Source: an uncultured Sporosarcina sp. (GTDB lineage: Bacteria > Bacillota > Bacilli > Bacillales_A > Planococcaceae). Taken from it: a stretch of DNA of 41,422 bases. The notes below the pieces were generated by a model that saw nothing but the letters and a program-made list of their open reading frames with translations, ran no database searches and had not been told where the DNA came from. The stretch is from the NCBI GenBank assembly GCA_947644645.1, contig CANSAF010000019.1, positions 1 to 41,422 of the forward strand, written 5' to 3'. The position numbers were made by a program, and so were the translations under genes. Positions within the stretch are counted from its first letter, which is position 1. Each line of letters begins with the position of its first letter. Below are positions 1 through 8,270 of this stretch, piece by piece.

Positions 1-1
1 A

Positions 2-547
2 AACGAAAAATATTGTTCGGAATATTTTGTGTTTATTTATGCGACGCTAGTGAAAAACTATACATATCAACCAACTGTAATATTGTATAACGATCAAACT
101 TTTGAAGAAATGATAAATATGTTTAAAAAAGATTATGAAAATGAATATAAGGTCGAGATGGAAAAAAGTGTAGATGATAGAAATAATCCCGTAGTTCGTA
201 TCGAACCGATTCTTCAAGTCTTTGAACAAGACTGGCTAGTTAGTAGAGATCCTGTAAAGATGAATCATGTTCGATTAGATGAAATGCATCTTCAAGTAAA
301 AGAATGGACACAAGTCTTGTTGAATTTACTTGCATATGGAAACTATACGACTGAAGAAAGAATCGAGTTCGTGAATATAATTAACCGCACGCTAACATTA
401 GATGAAAATATCCAGTACATAAGAGAAAATAAATATTTATCGAGAGATGAATTGAATAGATTGTTTGGCAATCTAAGACATCAGTTTCATATGGATTTTG
501 AAGTTTTTGTGACGAATTTTTACGAGGGAGTAATCGTTGGAAAATAA
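2..547 (+). CDS. Hypothetical protein, 5'-partial
   Basis: The reading frame is open back to the window edge, so the gene probably begins upstream. A GTG at 29 is possible, but no SD sequence precedes it. The visible part is hydrophilic and acidic/basic mixed, rich in Glu, Asn, Tyr and Leu, with no signal peptide, membrane segment or recognisable motif. It reads like an alpha-helical soluble protein. The stop at 545-547 overlaps the extreme 5' end of one possible start (TTG 537) of the next gene, suggesting co-transcription with the two small membrane proteins that follow. I do not recognise the family. Confidence 0.5.
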   Translation, partial: NEKYCSEYFVFIYATLVKNYTYQPTVILYNDQTFEEMINMFKKDYENEYKVEMEKSVDDRNNPVVRIEPILQVFEQDWLVSRDPVKMNHVRLDEMHLQVKEWTQVLLNLLAYGNYTTEERIEFVNIINRTLTLDENIQYIRENKYLSRDELNRLFGNLRHQFHMDFEVFVTNFYEGVIVGK

Positions 548-563
548 AGTAAGGAGTGTTTCT

Positions 564-770
564 TTGCATAAAAATAGTCAAATATGGTTAGGAATTGCGT
601 TGGTTGGAACGGTGGTATATAGTATTTGTGCGATTTTGATTGGGTCTAATAGTCTGTTGGTGAAAGTTCTTAGTTTATTGTCATTGATTCTTTGGTGGGT
701 GTTTATTTCTTCTAGATGGAAATATAAAAAGGATGAAAATGAATTTTGGGATGGGCGTAATGATGCTTAA
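564..770 (+). CDS. Small two-helix membrane protein, unknown function
   Basis: A 68-residue protein with two hydrophobic segments (about residues 6-28 and 32-48), a short turn between them and a charged Lys/Asp/Glu-rich tail, so it is probably an integral membrane protein with a cytoplasmic C-terminus. Two in-frame TTG starts each have a good SD: TTG 564 (AAGGAG, 7-nt spacer, preferred) and TTG 537 (GAGGGAG, 6-nt spacer, overlapping the upstream stop). Both may be used, or the longer form may be coupled to the upstream gene. No family is recognised. It lies tightly between the partial upstream gene and the YrvL-like gene, all on one strand. Confidence 0.55.
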   Translation: MHKNSQIWLGIALVGTVVYSICAILIGSNSLLVKVLSLLSLILWWVFISSRWKYKKDENEFWDGRNDA

Positions 771-797
771 AGGTAAGTGGAAGAAGGGTTGATTGTT

Positions 798-1226
798 TTG
801 CAGAAGTTTATTGTTGCGTTTCTTATGATTTTATTAGTAGCGGGGTCATTTACAATCGTTTTTGGTGGATTGTTTTTTAGTATGAAAGGTTTCTTCGATT
901 TAATAGGTGTCTCTTATGAGTCTAATGGTGCACTCGTATTGTTTGCCTTATATTGTTTTTTAATTGGATTAATATTCGAAGTAATCGAGATGATAATTTT
1001 ATATTTTATTGAAAAGGGAAATATAACTAAGAAAACGAAGTCATTTTGGATCATCATCGTTAAATTTTTCTCCACTTGGCTTGTTATACATATTGTGAAT
1101 GAATGGATGACGACAGTTACGCTGTCTAGATTAGCGGAGATTCTTACTGCTACGTTAATGGTCGCTATAGATATCGTATTTGATGAGAATAAAAGAAATA
1201 AAGATGATAAAACGACAATCAGTTAA
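798..1226 (+). CDS. YrvL-family putative regulatory membrane protein
   Basis: A 142-residue protein with four predicted membrane segments (about residues 4-32, 45-65, 78-100 and 106-125) and a charged Lys/Asp tail. The hydrophobicity pattern and the stretch GGLFFSMKGFFDLIGV resemble the YrvL family, whose B. subtilis member regulates the YvrI/RsoA alternative sigma system; this is family recognition from memory. TTG 798 is chosen because AAGGG lies 9 nt upstream. The earlier GTG 777 has its SD too close. It is last in the short plus-strand cluster and faces a minus-strand terminator immediately downstream. It could instead be an unrelated small membrane protein of similar topology. Confidence 0.5.
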   Translation: MQKFIVAFLMILLVAGSFTIVFGGLFFSMKGFFDLIGVSYESNGALVLFALYCFLIGLIFEVIEMIILYFIEKGNITKKTKSFWIIIVKFFSTWLVIHIVNEWMTTVTLSRLAEILTATLMVAIDIVFDENKRNKDDKTTIS

Positions 1227-1275
1227 AAAAAGGAATGCCTAGAAAGTTTAGAGTAGACTTTTTAGACATTCCATT
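1225..1275 (-). terminator. Rho-independent terminator for the dehydrogenase operon
   Basis: A 16-bp nearly perfect inverted repeat (GGAATGCCTAGAAAGT against ACTTTTTAGACATTCC, 1232-1247 and 1257-1272) has a 9-nt loop. On the minus strand it is followed by a run of seven T, so it is oriented to end the metallo-hydrolase/alcohol dehydrogenase transcript. The plus-strand side lacks a T tract. Confidence 0.8.
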
Positions 1276-1304
1276 CCTGAAAATGATTAAGTGTGATAGA
1301 AAAA

Positions 1305-2534
1305 TTATGCAAACCGAAATAATGTTTTGACGGATTTCGCTTTAGCCCGTTCAACATTTGCGATAATCGCTTCTTTGTATTGATCAAGCGAAAATTCATG
1401 TGTAATCAGCTTTTCTAATGGATACGAAGGTTTTTGTTCGATTAATTTTAACAGTAACTGTTGAGTAGAAAGTGTTTCACCTTGCCAACTTTCCGTTTTG
1501 GAATAAGCATGCGTACCTAGTAATGATAATTCATTGGCCCAGATGAATGTCCAGTCCATATTTTTTAAATGCCCTGCACAGCCGACTAATGTAATTTTTC
1601 CACGTTCTTTTGCAAATCTAAGTGCATCATCAATACTTTCGGCACTTCCAATAGAATCGTAAATTGCATCAAAACCACCACGGTAAACATCTTTTCCAAT
1701 TGCAGGTTTGTGTTTAGTCGTAGAAGGAAGTTTTAAAAGAAAAGATTCTAGTTCATCACGACTTGTATATGCTTCATCAACGTCTAATTGTAAAGCGAGT
1801 TCTTTTTGGTAAGGTAATAAACTTAAACTTGTAATCTGGCAATCAATATCAAGTAATCGAATGGCTGCAATAACCGAATAAGCAATCATGCCACCCCCAA
1901 TGACAAAAACATGATCGCCATGTTGAGGAGGTTGGCGGAGCACCGCATGCAATCCAACGCTTAATGGTTCAATAATCGCCGCAATTTTATCTGAAATGTC
2001 ATTTGGTAGTGGGATGGCCATTGAATGATGGAGGACCAGTGATTCTCCCCATGCACCGGGTAATTCGTTTGAAAAACCTAAAATCATTCCCGGACCAAAC
2101 TTTTCCGTGCCTCCTGTATGTCTACATAGGCTATGCATCCCTTTTTCACAAGCAGGGCATAAAGGATGATGGTCTCTGACTTCACATCCAATATATGGAT
2201 CTACACTAATTCTATCGCCAACTCGAATATTCTTTACTTTTTTTCCGACTTCTGTAACAATCCCCACAACTTCATGTCCTAAAACAGAAGGAAATGAATT
2301 AAATGGCGTCATCGCAGGGGAAGTTTTATAAAAAATTGCACCTAAATCAGAACCACAAATACCAGCGTAAATAGGTTTCACTTTTATCCAGTCTTCATTA
2401 GGAAGAGTGGGTTCCGCAAGATCTTTCAAAGATAATGCCGACAGTTTGCCATAATAAAAAGATGGAAATTGTTTACCTAAAGACTTTGCAGCTAAATAAG
2501 TTAGAATATTGAAGTTATAAACGAGCGCTTTCAT
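1305..2534 (-). CDS. Zinc-dependent alcohol dehydrogenase (MDR superfamily)
   Basis: A medium-chain dehydrogenase/reductase that probably oxidises or reduces an alcohol/carbonyl pair with NAD(P)(H). Catalytic zinc ligands are visible: Cys60 in GICGSD, His87-Glu88 in LGHE and Glu189 in EPLSVG. Four cysteines at 117, 126, 129 and 137 can bind the structural zinc, with wider spacing before the second Cys than in the classical lobe. The Rossmann glycines are at about 213-215. At 409 residues it is about 50 longer than usual, with roughly 25 extra residues before the GroES-like domain. It starts 21 nt after the metallo-hydrolase stop, so the two are probably one operon transcribed away from the LysR gene. 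The substrate cannot be told from sequence. Confidence 0.9.
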   Translation of the reverse strand: MKALVYNFNILTYLAAKSLGKQFPSFYYGKLSALSLKDLAEPTLPNEDWIKVKPIYAGICGSDLGAIFYKTSPAMTPFNSFPSVLGHEVVGIVTEVGKKVKNIRVGDRISVDPYIGCEVRDHHPLCPACEKGMHSLCRHTGGTEKFGPGMILGFSNELPGAWGESLVLHHSMAIPLPNDISDKIAAIIEPLSVGLHAVLRQPPQHGDHVFVIGGGMIAYSVIAAIRLLDIDCQITSLSLLPYQKELALQLDVDEAYTSRDELESFLLKLPSTTKHKPAIGKDVYRGGFDAIYDSIGSAESIDDALRFAKERGKITLVGCAGHLKNMDWTFIWANELSLLGTHAYSKTESWQGETLSTQQLLLKLIEQKPSYPLEKLITHEFSLDQYKEAIIANVERAKAKSVKTLFRFA

Positions 2535-2555
2535 AGGCTACTACTTTCTGGTTTT

Positions 2556-3419
2556 TTAATCGTTCCAAAAGCAACTTTCTTTAGGCGCATAACATTCTGC
2601 AGCAATGCCATTTTCACTGGATACCCAAATACCTGAATCTGTATTGACAACGAGTGAATGATTCCCTTGCGTATGTCCAGGCGTCCAAAGCAACATCACC
2701 CCTGGACCTAATAAAACATCACCATTTGTAAAGATAAGACGATCTTCAGGAATATCATTGAATGTTTCAGGTTGAAACCAGTCGTATTGTAAAGGATGTA
2801 GATAAGGGATAATTTCCCACTCTTTTTGTTGAACAATTAATTTTGCATTCGGGAAGTAAGGCTTTATAGATTCATTTGGACTAATATCAGCTTGTGGTTT
2901 TGTTGTGCCTAACCAACGTAGGGCATCTTGTGTGTGAAGGTGATCATACGTAATATAGTCGATATCTTCAGGCTCAAGTCCATATAATTTTAAATAATCT
3001 TCTACTTTGGCATATTCTTTTGAAAATACTTTATGAGCAAGAAAGTCTCCGAATTTTTCTTTTAAACTTGCATAAAAAGGCGTTTCCGATACGAGTACTG
3101 TTTCAGTTGGCTCATTTAACATTGTCCAAGTACGTCCTTCCGCTTCCCACTGGACAATAAACATTCGATTTGTAAACCAAATGAATGGAGTTGGACTACT
3201 CCCAGCTCTAAATAAACCATATTTTGTAGGGTAAGGCGCTAATATTAAATCACAAGAATGAAATGCTGAGGCTTTTCCCGTTTGCTTAAACCATTTTTTA
3301 AAAGATGGAATCGCTTCTTTCATCATCTTTAGTTGTAACCCAGGGTTTCGAACTTTATGTGCCTCATCAAAATGGGGGATATTTTGAAAAATACTTTTCT
3401 TTTCTTCCGTTTTTAGCAT
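2556..3419 (-). CDS. Metallo-beta-lactamase-fold hydrolase, atypical and possibly C-terminally short
   Basis: A 287-residue protein resembling the MBL-fold lactonase/hydrolase group. The metal motif is DHLHTQD at 159-165, where the canonical family has HxHxDH: two histidines (160, 162) are kept, and the Asp-His positions read Gln-Asp. A second motif, TPGHTQGNHSL, gives His249. The frame then ends about 15 residues after VSSENG (266-271), where MBL enzymes normally carry the bridging Asp and, some 40 residues later, a last His. No such His is present. AAGGAGGG before the ATG gives a strong start. It is first in the operon with the alcohol dehydrogenase. Either the subfamily is divergent or the 3' end has been lost. 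Confidence 0.75.
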   Translation of the reverse strand: MLKTEEKKSIFQNIPHFDEAHKVRNPGLQLKMMKEAIPSFKKWFKQTGKASAFHSCDLILAPYPTKYGLFRAGSSPTPFIWFTNRMFIVQWEAEGRTWTMLNEPTETVLVSETPFYASLKEKFGDFLAHKVFSKEYAKVEDYLKLYGLEPEDIDYITYDHLHTQDALRWLGTTKPQADISPNESIKPYFPNAKLIVQQKEWEIIPYLHPLQYDWFQPETFNDIPEDRLIFTNGDVLLGPGVMLLWTPGHTQGNHSLVVNTDSGIWVSSENGIAAECYAPKESCFWND

Positions 3420-3452
3420 AAGAATGCCCTCCTTTTATTATTGAATTTTCTG

Positions 3453-3477
3453 ATTATATTATACGTGACAATATAAT
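3453..3477. promoter_or_regulatory. Palindrome in the divergent intergenic region, candidate LysR-type operator
   Basis: An 8-bp perfect inverted repeat (ATTATATT, 9-nt spacer, AATATAAT) sits midway between the divergent metallo-hydrolase and LysR-type genes. LysR-type regulators usually bind such dyads to control the divergent neighbour and themselves. The repeat is AT-rich and so could occur by chance. I could not place convincing -35/-10 pairs around it. Confidence 0.4.
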
Positions 3478-3536
3478 TCATGTATACTTAATTAAAATGA
3501 TAATAAGTTAAGTTTTACTTATGGAAGGTGGATTTT

Positions 3537-4457
3537 ATGAATGTTGAACATTTAAAATATATCATTGAAGTGGCAAAACAAGGATCGCTCAGAGAGGCTT
3601 CTAAGAAATTACATATTTCTCAATCCGCAATTAGTCAATCGATTACGAATGTTGAAAAGGAATTAGGGGTGAAAATTTTAAAACGTTCGCGAATGGGCGC
3701 GGAACCGACAGAAGTAGGGAAGAAAATTATAAAAAAAGCGATAGAAGTAACGGAGAAATTACAAGAAATTCAAATTGAAATAGATACATATAGAAATGAA
3801 GTAACCGGCAGTCTACGGATTGGCACTGTTGCTGGTGCTGCAATGTACTTACCTAAAATTTTAGCTTCTTATAAAAAGGATTATCCGAATATTCGAATTC
3901 AAATTATTGAGCAATCATCGAAAGCAATTGTAGATGCGATTAAACAAGACGAATTAGATATTGGTTTAATCGGGTTAACAAAAGAACGAGAGGAAATATT
4001 GGATGTAGAAATTGAATTGGAGATTGTATTACGCGGCAGAATGGTTGCAGTTGTAAATCATTCTTCTCCTTTAGCGGTTGGCAAATCAATTACACCCGAC
4101 CAAATTCGTAAACAGCCACTTGTGATCTATCATGATGATCGAATGTGGGAATTTATTAACGACTTTTCAACTCAATTTGGTTCACTTCAAATTTTATTTT
4201 CGACAAATAATATGGATGCAATCCGTAATTCAATCAAAGAAAATTTAGCCATTACAATCGGTCCAGATTATACGGTGAAAAATGATCCTTCAATTATAAA
4301 TGGTGAAGGAATAGCCCTCGAAATTGCTAATTATCATCATGATTACCCCGGAATGGCAATTGTTTGGGCAGCGACTAAAAGTAATACACCGATTGTAAAA
4401 GAACCCGTTCAGAAAATGATTCAACTTTTACAGAACGATTATTTGTCTCATTTGTAG
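3537..4457 (+). CDS. LysR-family transcriptional regulator
   Basis: A 306-residue protein with the typical N-terminal winged helix-turn-helix (about residues 1-60; recognition region LHISQSAISQSITNVEKELG) and a substrate-binding co-inducer domain from about residue 90. Length and architecture are standard for the family. ATG 3537 is chosen over GTG 3528 because GGAAGGTGG lies at the right distance from the ATG and overlaps the GTG. It is transcribed divergently from the metallo-hydrolase/alcohol dehydrogenase operon across a short shared intergenic region, the classic layout for a LysR regulator and its target. The inducer is unknown. No clear terminator follows; the 230 nt to the next gene hold nothing I can identify. 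Confidence 0.92.
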   Translation: MNVEHLKYIIEVAKQGSLREASKKLHISQSAISQSITNVEKELGVKILKRSRMGAEPTEVGKKIIKKAIEVTEKLQEIQIEIDTYRNEVTGSLRIGTVAGAAMYLPKILASYKKDYPNIRIQIIEQSSKAIVDAIKQDELDIGLIGLTKEREEILDVEIELEIVLRGRMVAVVNHSSPLAVGKSITPDQIRKQPLVIYHDDRMWEFINDFSTQFGSLQILFSTNNMDAIRNSIKENLAITIGPDYTVKNDPSIINGEGIALEIANYHHDYPGMAIVWAATKSNTPIVKEPVQKMIQLLQNDYLSHL

Positions 4458-4688
4458 ATCATGCTTTCTATTGATGTGAAAAGAATTTCAAATAGGCGAT
4501 GATTAGAAAGTTGTTCTTTATTGGTGAGAAAACTAGTTGAAACTATGTGAAAAAATAGATGGATATTCATCATGAAAAACTATCAAGTTCAAAGAGAACT
4601 GAAAATACAATGATTCAATGTTTATTCCGTTTGAAATAAGGTAAGAGATAAGTAGAAGGAAATATTGGAAAAGAGGTGCGGAAAAGAT

Positions 4689-5492
4689 ATGAATCTTTTA
4701 GAACGAATTCAAGAGATAGAAAAAATCCAAGGAAGTGACGCCAATAAGGTGTTTACAATGTATTTAAATACGGATCCATCAGACCCTGATCAACAAGGTG
4801 GGAAGTGGAAAATACATTTAAAAAATGGGCTCCATAATTTTGAAAGATATTTGCAGGAAGACGAGAACAAAGAAGAACTTAAGCAATTCCAAAATATCAA
4901 GAAAAAAGTTGAACGATACATCTTTGATCATGAACAACATTTAAAAAGATCTGTTGTTATTTTTGCTACTGCTGATGAAGAGATTTGGTTTGCGGAACGT
5001 CTTCAAATCCGAGTGAAATCTGAATTTTACTGGGAAGCCTCTCCAGTACTTGATCAGCTAGATGCATTGGTAAAAGAATATCCAAAAGCAGGAATTATTT
5101 TAGCCCCACATGATGTAGTGAAAGTGATTGAGACTTCTTTAAATGAAGTTGGAGAAAATTTTAGTTATGAACTGGATCTTGATACAGAAGATTGGAAAGA
5201 AAAAGTGGGACCGCGTAAAGGTTTTCATTCTTCGGGTCTTGGTTCAAGAAATGCTCAAATCGATAATTTTAAAGCACGTTTTGAAGCGAATAAACATCGT
5301 TGGTATAAAGACATTGCTGCAAAGTTAGACAAACAAGCAAAAGATTGCGGATGGGAAAAAATTTATATTGTTGGTGAAAAAGACGTTTCACATGAGTTAG
5401 ATGTCGCAATGAATAAGAAAGTAGATGAAATCGTTCATAAAAATATGGTCGATCAAGAAACATCTAAAGTGATTCACGCGATTTTTGGTTAA
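4689..5492 (+). CDS. VLRF1-type eRF1-like release factor homologue
   Basis: A 267-residue soluble protein matching my recollection of the bacterial VLRF1 (Vms1-like release factor) family, which shares the catalytic domain of eukaryotic eRF1 and is thought to release peptidyl-tRNA on ribosomes. A loop at about 183-190, GLGSRNAQ, fits the glycine-and-glutamine loop that replaces GGQ in Vms1-like proteins, making Gln190 the likely catalytic residue (inference). The N-terminus carries VFTMYLNTDP, typical of these proteins. ATG 4689 has AGAGGTG 10 nt upstream; an in-frame TTG at 4665 is the alternative. It is monocistronic, closed by a strong terminator. Confidence 0.65.
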   Translation: MNLLERIQEIEKIQGSDANKVFTMYLNTDPSDPDQQGGKWKIHLKNGLHNFERYLQEDENKEELKQFQNIKKKVERYIFDHEQHLKRSVVIFATADEEIWFAERLQIRVKSEFYWEASPVLDQLDALVKEYPKAGIILAPHDVVKVIETSLNEVGENFSYELDLDTEDWKEKVGPRKGFHSSGLGSRNAQIDNFKARFEANKHRWYKDIAAKLDKQAKDCGWEKIYIVGEKDVSHELDVAMNKKVDEIVHKNMVDQETSKVIHAIFG

Positions 5493-5498
5493 TTTTAA

Positions 5499-5532
5499 AA
5501 AAGTCGACTGCCTCTGACAGTCGACTTTTTAT
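5499..5532. terminator. Bidirectional rho-independent terminator
   Basis: A 10-bp perfect stem (AAGTCGACTG / CAGTCGACTT, 5501-5510 and 5518-5527) has a 7-nt loop, with A-rich sequence on one side and a T run on the other. It can serve both the convergent release-factor-like gene and the LCP gene. Confidence 0.85.
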
Positions 5533-5577
5533 TATGAAATATTTTAGATGGAATGTAGGAAGTTCATATCTATTGTT

Positions 5578-6483
5578 TTACTCTAGCCCCAAATGCTGTT
5601 TTAATAAACCGCCAATTTCATCTAATTCTTCTTCATCCATCATATAATACCAAATATTGTCTTCCATTCGTTTTCCAGTTCCATTTTCAAATCTTAATTG
5701 TTCAATGGTATCGGCTGCATTTCGATAGTTTTTTTGGATGTCGATCATTTCATCGAAAGACATATTCGTTTTAATGTTTTTGCCGATAGCATCAAATATC
5801 TCCCGGTAATTCAGTAAAGTCGTGATGGATTTACCTTCATTTAAAACCCCTTGAATCACTTGTCTTTGACGGTTTTGTCGTCCCCAGTCACCTTCAGGAT
5901 CTTCTTTACGCATTCTAATATAAGATAATGCTTCTTCCCCAGTTAATGTGATTTTTCCTTTAGGGAAATTGAAATCATCTTGTGTAAACGCTAAATTATT
6001 TTGCACGGTAACACCGCCAACAGCATCAACAACTTTTTGGAAGCCTTCCATATTGACTTCAACTACATAATCAATTGGCATATCGAAAAGATTTTCTACG
6101 GTGCTCAGTGCCATCTCAATCCCACCAAATGCGTATGCATGATTCAGTTTATCTTTTGTGCCATGTCCAATAATTTCCGTATAAGTATCGCGCGGAATAC
6201 TCACCATTTTTGTCGAATTTAAACTTGGATTCACGGTCATAATAATCATCGTATCAGATCGACCTTTATCCCCTTCACGCTCATCAACACCTAAAACTAG
6301 AACGGAAAAAGGATCTTTTTGTCTAAAATTAACTTCATCATCTCGTTTCTCGGATGATTCCCGATCAATCGGTTGATGCATATTTTTCAATGTAGAAGAT
6401 ATATCGATATAAAAGCTAATTGCAACGCCAAGTAAAAGAAGTCCAACGAGCGCTACAATCCAAGGCCATTTTCTCTTTTTCAT
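5578..6483 (-). CDS. LCP (LytR-CpsA-Psr) family cell-wall glycopolymer ligase
   Basis: A membrane-anchored enzyme that attaches anionic glycopolymers such as teichoic acids to peptidoglycan, working outside the membrane. This 301-residue protein has a short basic N-terminus, one membrane segment (about residues 7-25) and the LCP domain from about residue 57. The domain includes LVLGVDERE, RSDTMI with Asp76/Asp77, SIPRDTY with Arg98-Asp99, and RMRKEDPEGDWGRQNRQRQV, which carry the arginines and aspartates that bind polyprenyl phosphate in this family. The start is the ATG with TAAGGAGAG about 8 nt upstream; a 24-residue upstream extension lacks an SD. It is transcribed alone and resembles B. 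subtilis TagU, but cannot be assigned to one paralogue. Confidence 0.9.
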   Translation of the reverse strand: MKKRKWPWIVALVGLLLLGVAISFYIDISSTLKNMHQPIDRESSEKRDDEVNFRQKDPFSVLVLGVDEREGDKGRSDTMIIMTVNPSLNSTKMVSIPRDTYTEIIGHGTKDKLNHAYAFGGIEMALSTVENLFDMPIDYVVEVNMEGFQKVVDAVGGVTVQNNLAFTQDDFNFPKGKITLTGEEALSYIRMRKEDPEGDWGRQNRQRQVIQGVLNEGKSITTLLNYREIFDAIGKNIKTNMSFDEMIDIQKNYRNAADTIEQLRFENGTGKRMEDNIWYYMMDEEELDEIGGLLKQHLGLE

Positions 6484-6570
6484 AAAAAATCTCTCCTTAC
6501 TCTTGGGTGTTTTAAAAAAGTATAACCTAATTGTAGACGAATTATCGTTTTGCAAAGTTTCCTAAACTTT

Positions 6571-6599
6571 TTACGAAAAGATGTCTGTTCGTATATAAT
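6571..6599 (+). promoter_or_regulatory. Weak sigma-A-like promoter candidate
   Basis: A perfect TATAAT (6594-6599) follows a poor -35 (TTACGA) at 17 nt. It lies about 70 nt before the next plus-strand gene. A small perfect hairpin (AAAGTTT-cct-AAACTTT, 6554-6570) sits just upstream. Confidence 0.3.
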
Positions 6600-6668
6600 A
6601 CTTACAGATACCGCAACCACTTACTCCAAAAAAAGGTCATATATTAAAATGAAAAAAGGATGATAGAT

Positions 6669-7166
6669 ATGTTTATTGTTGACAATTATATTCAATCAAT
6701 TGAAGCGAATCTTATGAAGCATTCGAGTTTATTGGAAAAGAATTTAAAAGAAATATTACAAAAAGACATTTCGAAGAATGTACATTTACTAGATTTTACT
6801 GCGTTCGTGGAGCCTACTCGTTTTGAGCTATCTGTGATGATGTTTTTGATGGATACGGATGGTAATGAAGTGTTTGTCGAAAAGGGTGATGTAGGTTTTG
6901 CAGGAAGTGTTGAAGTCTTTCCAGAAGTAAGTTTTCATATATTAGAGGATGAACAATTAGAGGCTTTCTTTGATTTTTACGAAGAAAATGAAGAAGTGCT
7001 TGTTGAAAAAGAACGTCATATTTTTAGCACTTGGTTTAAATCATGTTGGGAAAACGCTGGTGGAAGGGAACAAGAACGTCCATCATATTTTGGAGTACAT
7101 GATGATTATGAATCATTGGATTTAAAAAATGGTGACTGGGTAGATGATGAGGGGAAATGGGCGTAG
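6669..7166 (+). CDS. Hypothetical soluble acidic protein
   Basis: A 165-residue, strongly acidic protein without signal peptide or membrane segments. The N-terminal 45 residues look helical, and the centre (about 50-100) has alternating hydrophobic residues like beta-strands. The C-terminal part is rich in Asp, Glu, Trp and Gly. The start is ATG 6669, with AAAGGA 8 nt upstream; ATG 6660 overlaps that SD. It stands alone between the divergent LCP gene and a terminator. I do not recognise the family. The fold pattern could fit a small immunity or stress protein, but nothing supports a specific role. Confidence 0.7.
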   Translation: MFIVDNYIQSIEANLMKHSSLLEKNLKEILQKDISKNVHLLDFTAFVEPTRFELSVMMFLMDTDGNEVFVEKGDVGFAGSVEVFPEVSFHILEDEQLEAFFDFYEENEEVLVEKERHIFSTWFKSCWENAGGREQERPSYFGVHDDYESLDLKNGDWVDDEGKWA

Positions 7167-7182
7167 GCGGTGAAGTGTAACA

Positions 7183-7226
7183 ATAAGCAAAGCATTCTAC
7201 TTGGGTGTTTTGCTTATATATTTTTA
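7183..7226 (+). terminator. Rho-independent terminator
   Basis: A 9-bp perfect stem (ATAAGCAAA / TTTGCTTAT, 7183-7191 and 7209-7217) has a 17-nt loop and is followed by ATATTTTTAC, just after the hypothetical acidic protein gene. Confidence 0.65.
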
Positions 7227-7273
7227 CAAGGGTAGGATAGTTATCATTTAAAAAAATAAAAGGAAGGGATTTT

Positions 7274-7768
7274 ATGCGAATTCGCGAAATTGAAGAAAGA
7301 GATAACGGAATAATCGAGCAAATCATTAAACATTCTTTGGAGGCGTTTGGACTTGATATCCCTGGAACGGCTTATTTTGATCCTCAACTAAGCGCGCTGA
7401 CACAGTTTTACGCAAGTGAAAAAAATGCAGCTTATTGGGTAGCGGTAAATGAACGAGATGAAGTTGTCGGTGGGATTGGCATTGCACCGTTTGACGTTAG
7501 TAAAGGAATTTGCGAATTGCAAAAATTATATATTTCACCTGCTGCACAAGGAATGGGATTGTCCAGGCAGTTGGTAGAAACAGCACTCACTTTTGCAGCG
7601 AAACATTATACAGATTGTTATTTGGAAACGATGAAAAAACTTGAAGTGGCCAATGCTCTTTATGAAAAATTTGGGTTTGATTCCCTTGAAAGTCCATTGG
7701 TGGGTTCAGAGCATAGCACGATGGATCGATGGTTTTTGAAAAGATTAGGAGGAGAAATAAAATGTTAA
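7274..7768 (+). CDS. GNAT-family N-acetyltransferase
   Basis: A 164-residue acetyltransferase using acetyl-CoA. The central strand-loop-helix LYISPAAQGMGLSRQLVETAL (about 79-99) holds the Q-x-x-G-x-G/A-like pyrophosphate loop, and the C-terminal LYEKFGF is the usual motif B region. SD AAGGAAGGGA precedes the ATG. Its last seven bases overlap the start of a second GNAT gene, so translation of the two is probably coupled. The substrate cannot be inferred; the closest recalled group is small-molecule or MarR-associated GNATs. Confidence 0.88.
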   Translation: MRIREIEERDNGIIEQIIKHSLEAFGLDIPGTAYFDPQLSALTQFYASEKNAAYWVAVNERDEVVGGIGIAPFDVSKGICELQKLYISPAAQGMGLSRQLVETALTFAAKHYTDCYLETMKKLEVANALYEKFGFDSLESPLVGSEHSTMDRWFLKRLGGEIKC

Positions 7769-8256
7769 TTAGACCAATCACAATTGAAGATGCAGAAGAT
7801 TTCGTTGAATTAAGTAAGGATATTGACGGGTCAGGATTTATGTTATTTGAATCCGGAGAAAGGAAAACAACTGTTGAACAGCAAAGAAAGTTTTTTGAGA
7901 AAATCTTATCTGAACAGCGTTCAATCTTTTTTGTAGCAGAAAGTGAAGGTAAGCTGACTGGGTTTATCGCAGCAGTAGGCAGTGATCTAATTAGAAATCG
8001 TCATTCAGCAAAAGTTGTTTTAGGCGTGCAGGATGCTTATCAAGGTCAAGGTGTTGCGTCGAAATTATTTGTGGAACTATTTGACTGGGCGAAAGAAGTT
8101 GGCATTACAAGATTAGGACTAACGGTGATTAAAGATAATACAAAAGCATTTAATTTATATCGGAAAATGGGGTTTGTTTTAGAAGGAGAGAAAGTGCATT
8201 CACTCATGATTGATGGTGAGCCGGTGAATGAATATTATTTGTATAAGTTGTTATGA
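7762..8256 (+). CDS. GNAT-family N-acetyltransferase
   Basis: A 164-residue protein beginning MLIRPIT, the typical GNAT first strand. The CoA loop is YQGQGVASKLF (about 93-103), and the conserved end is NLYRKMGFVLEG. ATG 7762 follows AGGAGGAG at the right distance. An upstream in-frame extension back to 7729 lies inside the preceding gene and has no SD. The gene overlaps the preceding GNAT by 7 nt and is 14 nt from the next small membrane-anchored protein, so the three form a probable operon. The substrate may be an amine or peptide N-terminus; it is unknown. Confidence 0.88.
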   Translation: MLIRPITIEDAEDFVELSKDIDGSGFMLFESGERKTTVEQQRKFFEKILSEQRSIFFVAESEGKLTGFIAAVGSDLIRNRHSAKVVLGVQDAYQGQGVASKLFVELFDWAKEVGITRLGLTVIKDNTKAFNLYRKMGFVLEGEKVHSLMIDGEPVNEYYLYKLL

Positions 8257-8270
8257 AATGGAGGGAGTTT

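Noticed and set aside
29-31. GTG 29 as the true start of the first gene
   Set aside because: No SD precedes it and the frame is open to the window edge, so a partial gene is more likely.
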